NCBI GenBank assembly: GCA_036897095.1
Contig: JAYMSP010002922.1
Location: 1-21,897, forward strand
From: Plantago elongata
Lineage: Eukaryota > Streptophyta > Magnoliopsida > Lamiales > Plantaginaceae
DNA: 21,897 nucleotides
Direction: 5' to 3'
Shown: positions 20,989-21,897 of the stretch, one piece after another
How positions within the stretch are numbered: position 1 is the stretch's first letter
How the letters are laid out: every line of letters starts with the position of its first letter
Position numbers and translations under genes: made by a program
The notes under the pieces: generated by a model
Seen by the model: the letters and a program-made list of their open reading frames with translations, nothing else
The model's database searches: none
What the model was told of the DNA's origin: nothing

Positions 20989-21195
20989 GTTAACAATTAC
21001 GCGGTGATATGTGGTCACTCTCACACACACAAAATAAATAATATAAACATAATTTCACATGTTACGGTTGTTTTTACCAATCCTCGATTTCCAACAACCC
21101 CGCGGTGGTACGTGTTCACCCCACTAAAAGACCCAAAAATTATTGTTCTACAAACGTAATATCACATGTTACTGATGATTTTCTCCACAACCCTC
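20989..21195. repeat. 101-bp tandem duplication
   Basis: GCGGTG(A/G)TA(T/C)GTG starts at 21001 and 21102. Both copies share CAC near 21018/21118, ATAAACATAAT or CAAACGTAAT, TCACATGTTAC, and a final CCTCGA (about 21081, 21191). Divergence is moderate. The second copy runs straight into the neighbouring array. Confidence 0.75.
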
Positions 21196-21897
21196 GAGCC
21201 CGTTATAGATGAAGAAAGTAGAAAATATTCCCGCTAGAGTATCTGCCAGACCCAACCTTCCGAGTCGGCACGTTGTGAAGTACAAGAAAGTACATGGAAG
21301 ATCTAAGACAGTTTCTCCGCCTAGAGAGTATCAGTTGATCCCCCCTTCTGCACCGTGCTCGTTATGGTGCTCAAGAAAGTAGAGAGAAGGTCAAAGAGAG
21401 TAATTGAGATGCCCCACCTCCTGACCCATCATGGAGATAAAAAAAACGTACATAGAAGATCAGAGACAAATTCCTTCCTATATGGTATGAATTGATCCCC
21501 CGCCCCCGACACCGGGCTCGTTATGGAGATTAAGATAATAGAGAGAAGATCGTAGAGAGTTTTTCCACCTAAAGAGTCCCTGCCATACCCCACCTCCCGA
21601 TCCATCATGGAGATCAAGAAAGTACATATACATAAGCTTGAATACAGTGACCCTGCATAGAGAGTAGATGACATACCCTACCTCCCGAACCATCATGGAA
21701 ATGAAGAAAGTGCTTAGAAAAAGATCGAAGACAATTACCCCGTCTAGAGATTGTCAATTGACCCCCACCCCCGATCGGGCTCGTTGTAGACAACAAGAAA
21801 GTCGAGAGAAGATCGAAAAGAGTTTTCCCAAATAGAGAGTATCAGACCACCCAAGCTCAGTATGGATCAAGAAAGTACAAAGAAGTATCTACATACT
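21196..21897. repeat. Satellite-like array of two alternating ~70-90-bp monomers
   Basis: A-type monomers (GGGCTCGTTATGG...) start at about 21196, 21355, 21514 and 21777. B-type monomers (CCATCATGGAGAT... or related) start at about 21265, 21426, 21601, 21689 and 21855. All share CAAGAAAGTA, AGAAGATC and CTAGAGAGTATC and end in C-rich CCCCACCTCCCGA or CCCCCACCCCCGA. The A-B dimer of about 160-175 bp gives a higher-order period. The array continues past the right edge. Open frames on the minus strand (21429-21796) are repeat artefacts. Confidence 0.8.

Noticed and set aside
21429..21796. Three overlapping minus-strand frames at the right end
   Set aside because: They are translations of the tandem array and repeat with its period.

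Overview
The window looks like nuclear DNA of a dicot plant. It is strongly AT-rich, has long intergenic stretches full of decayed transposons, and carries two spliced genes with GT-AG introns whose products belong to plant protein families. I cannot name the species. No operon, CRISPR array, tRNA or rRNA gene was found.

Two genes are well supported, both on the + strand. The first (8294-10335, two exons, 331 aa) encodes a DUF1685-type protein of unknown function. It has a Ser/Pro-rich basic N-terminal half and a conserved C-terminal block ending in a WAR-AVAS-VRQE signature. The second (13010-16131, four exons, 271 aa) encodes a predicted chloroplast membrane protein of the DUF3082 type, shared with cyanobacteria. 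Its third exon is only 26 nt long. The two genes are about 2.7 kb apart, and nothing in the sequence links their functions.

The rest is mainly repeats. From the left: a CACTA-type terminus (1-369), a hAT-like element with a near-perfect 8-bp target duplication (382-1088), a broken RNase H-like domain from a non-LTR retrotransposon (1554-1973), a ~180-bp tandem repeat (2716-3110), a GGGTC/GACCC-rich element (about 3951-4580) and a probable solo LTR on the minus strand (about 6700-7762). After the DUF1685 gene comes a 149-bp Tourist-like MITE (10457-10605) and minus-strand LTR-like sequence (about 11050-11740). Intron 1 of the DUF3082 gene holds an antisense LINE remnant.

The right end carries a TIR-bounded element built of two tandem repeat families (17701-19176), two LTR-like fragments in opposite orientations (19200-20330), a 101-bp tandem duplication (20989-21195) and an array of alternating ~70-90-bp monomers that runs off the right edge (21196-21897).

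I see no evidence of a new multi-gene system. The most useful leads are the two genes of unknown function, especially the 26-nt exon, and the well-delimited non-autonomous transposons.
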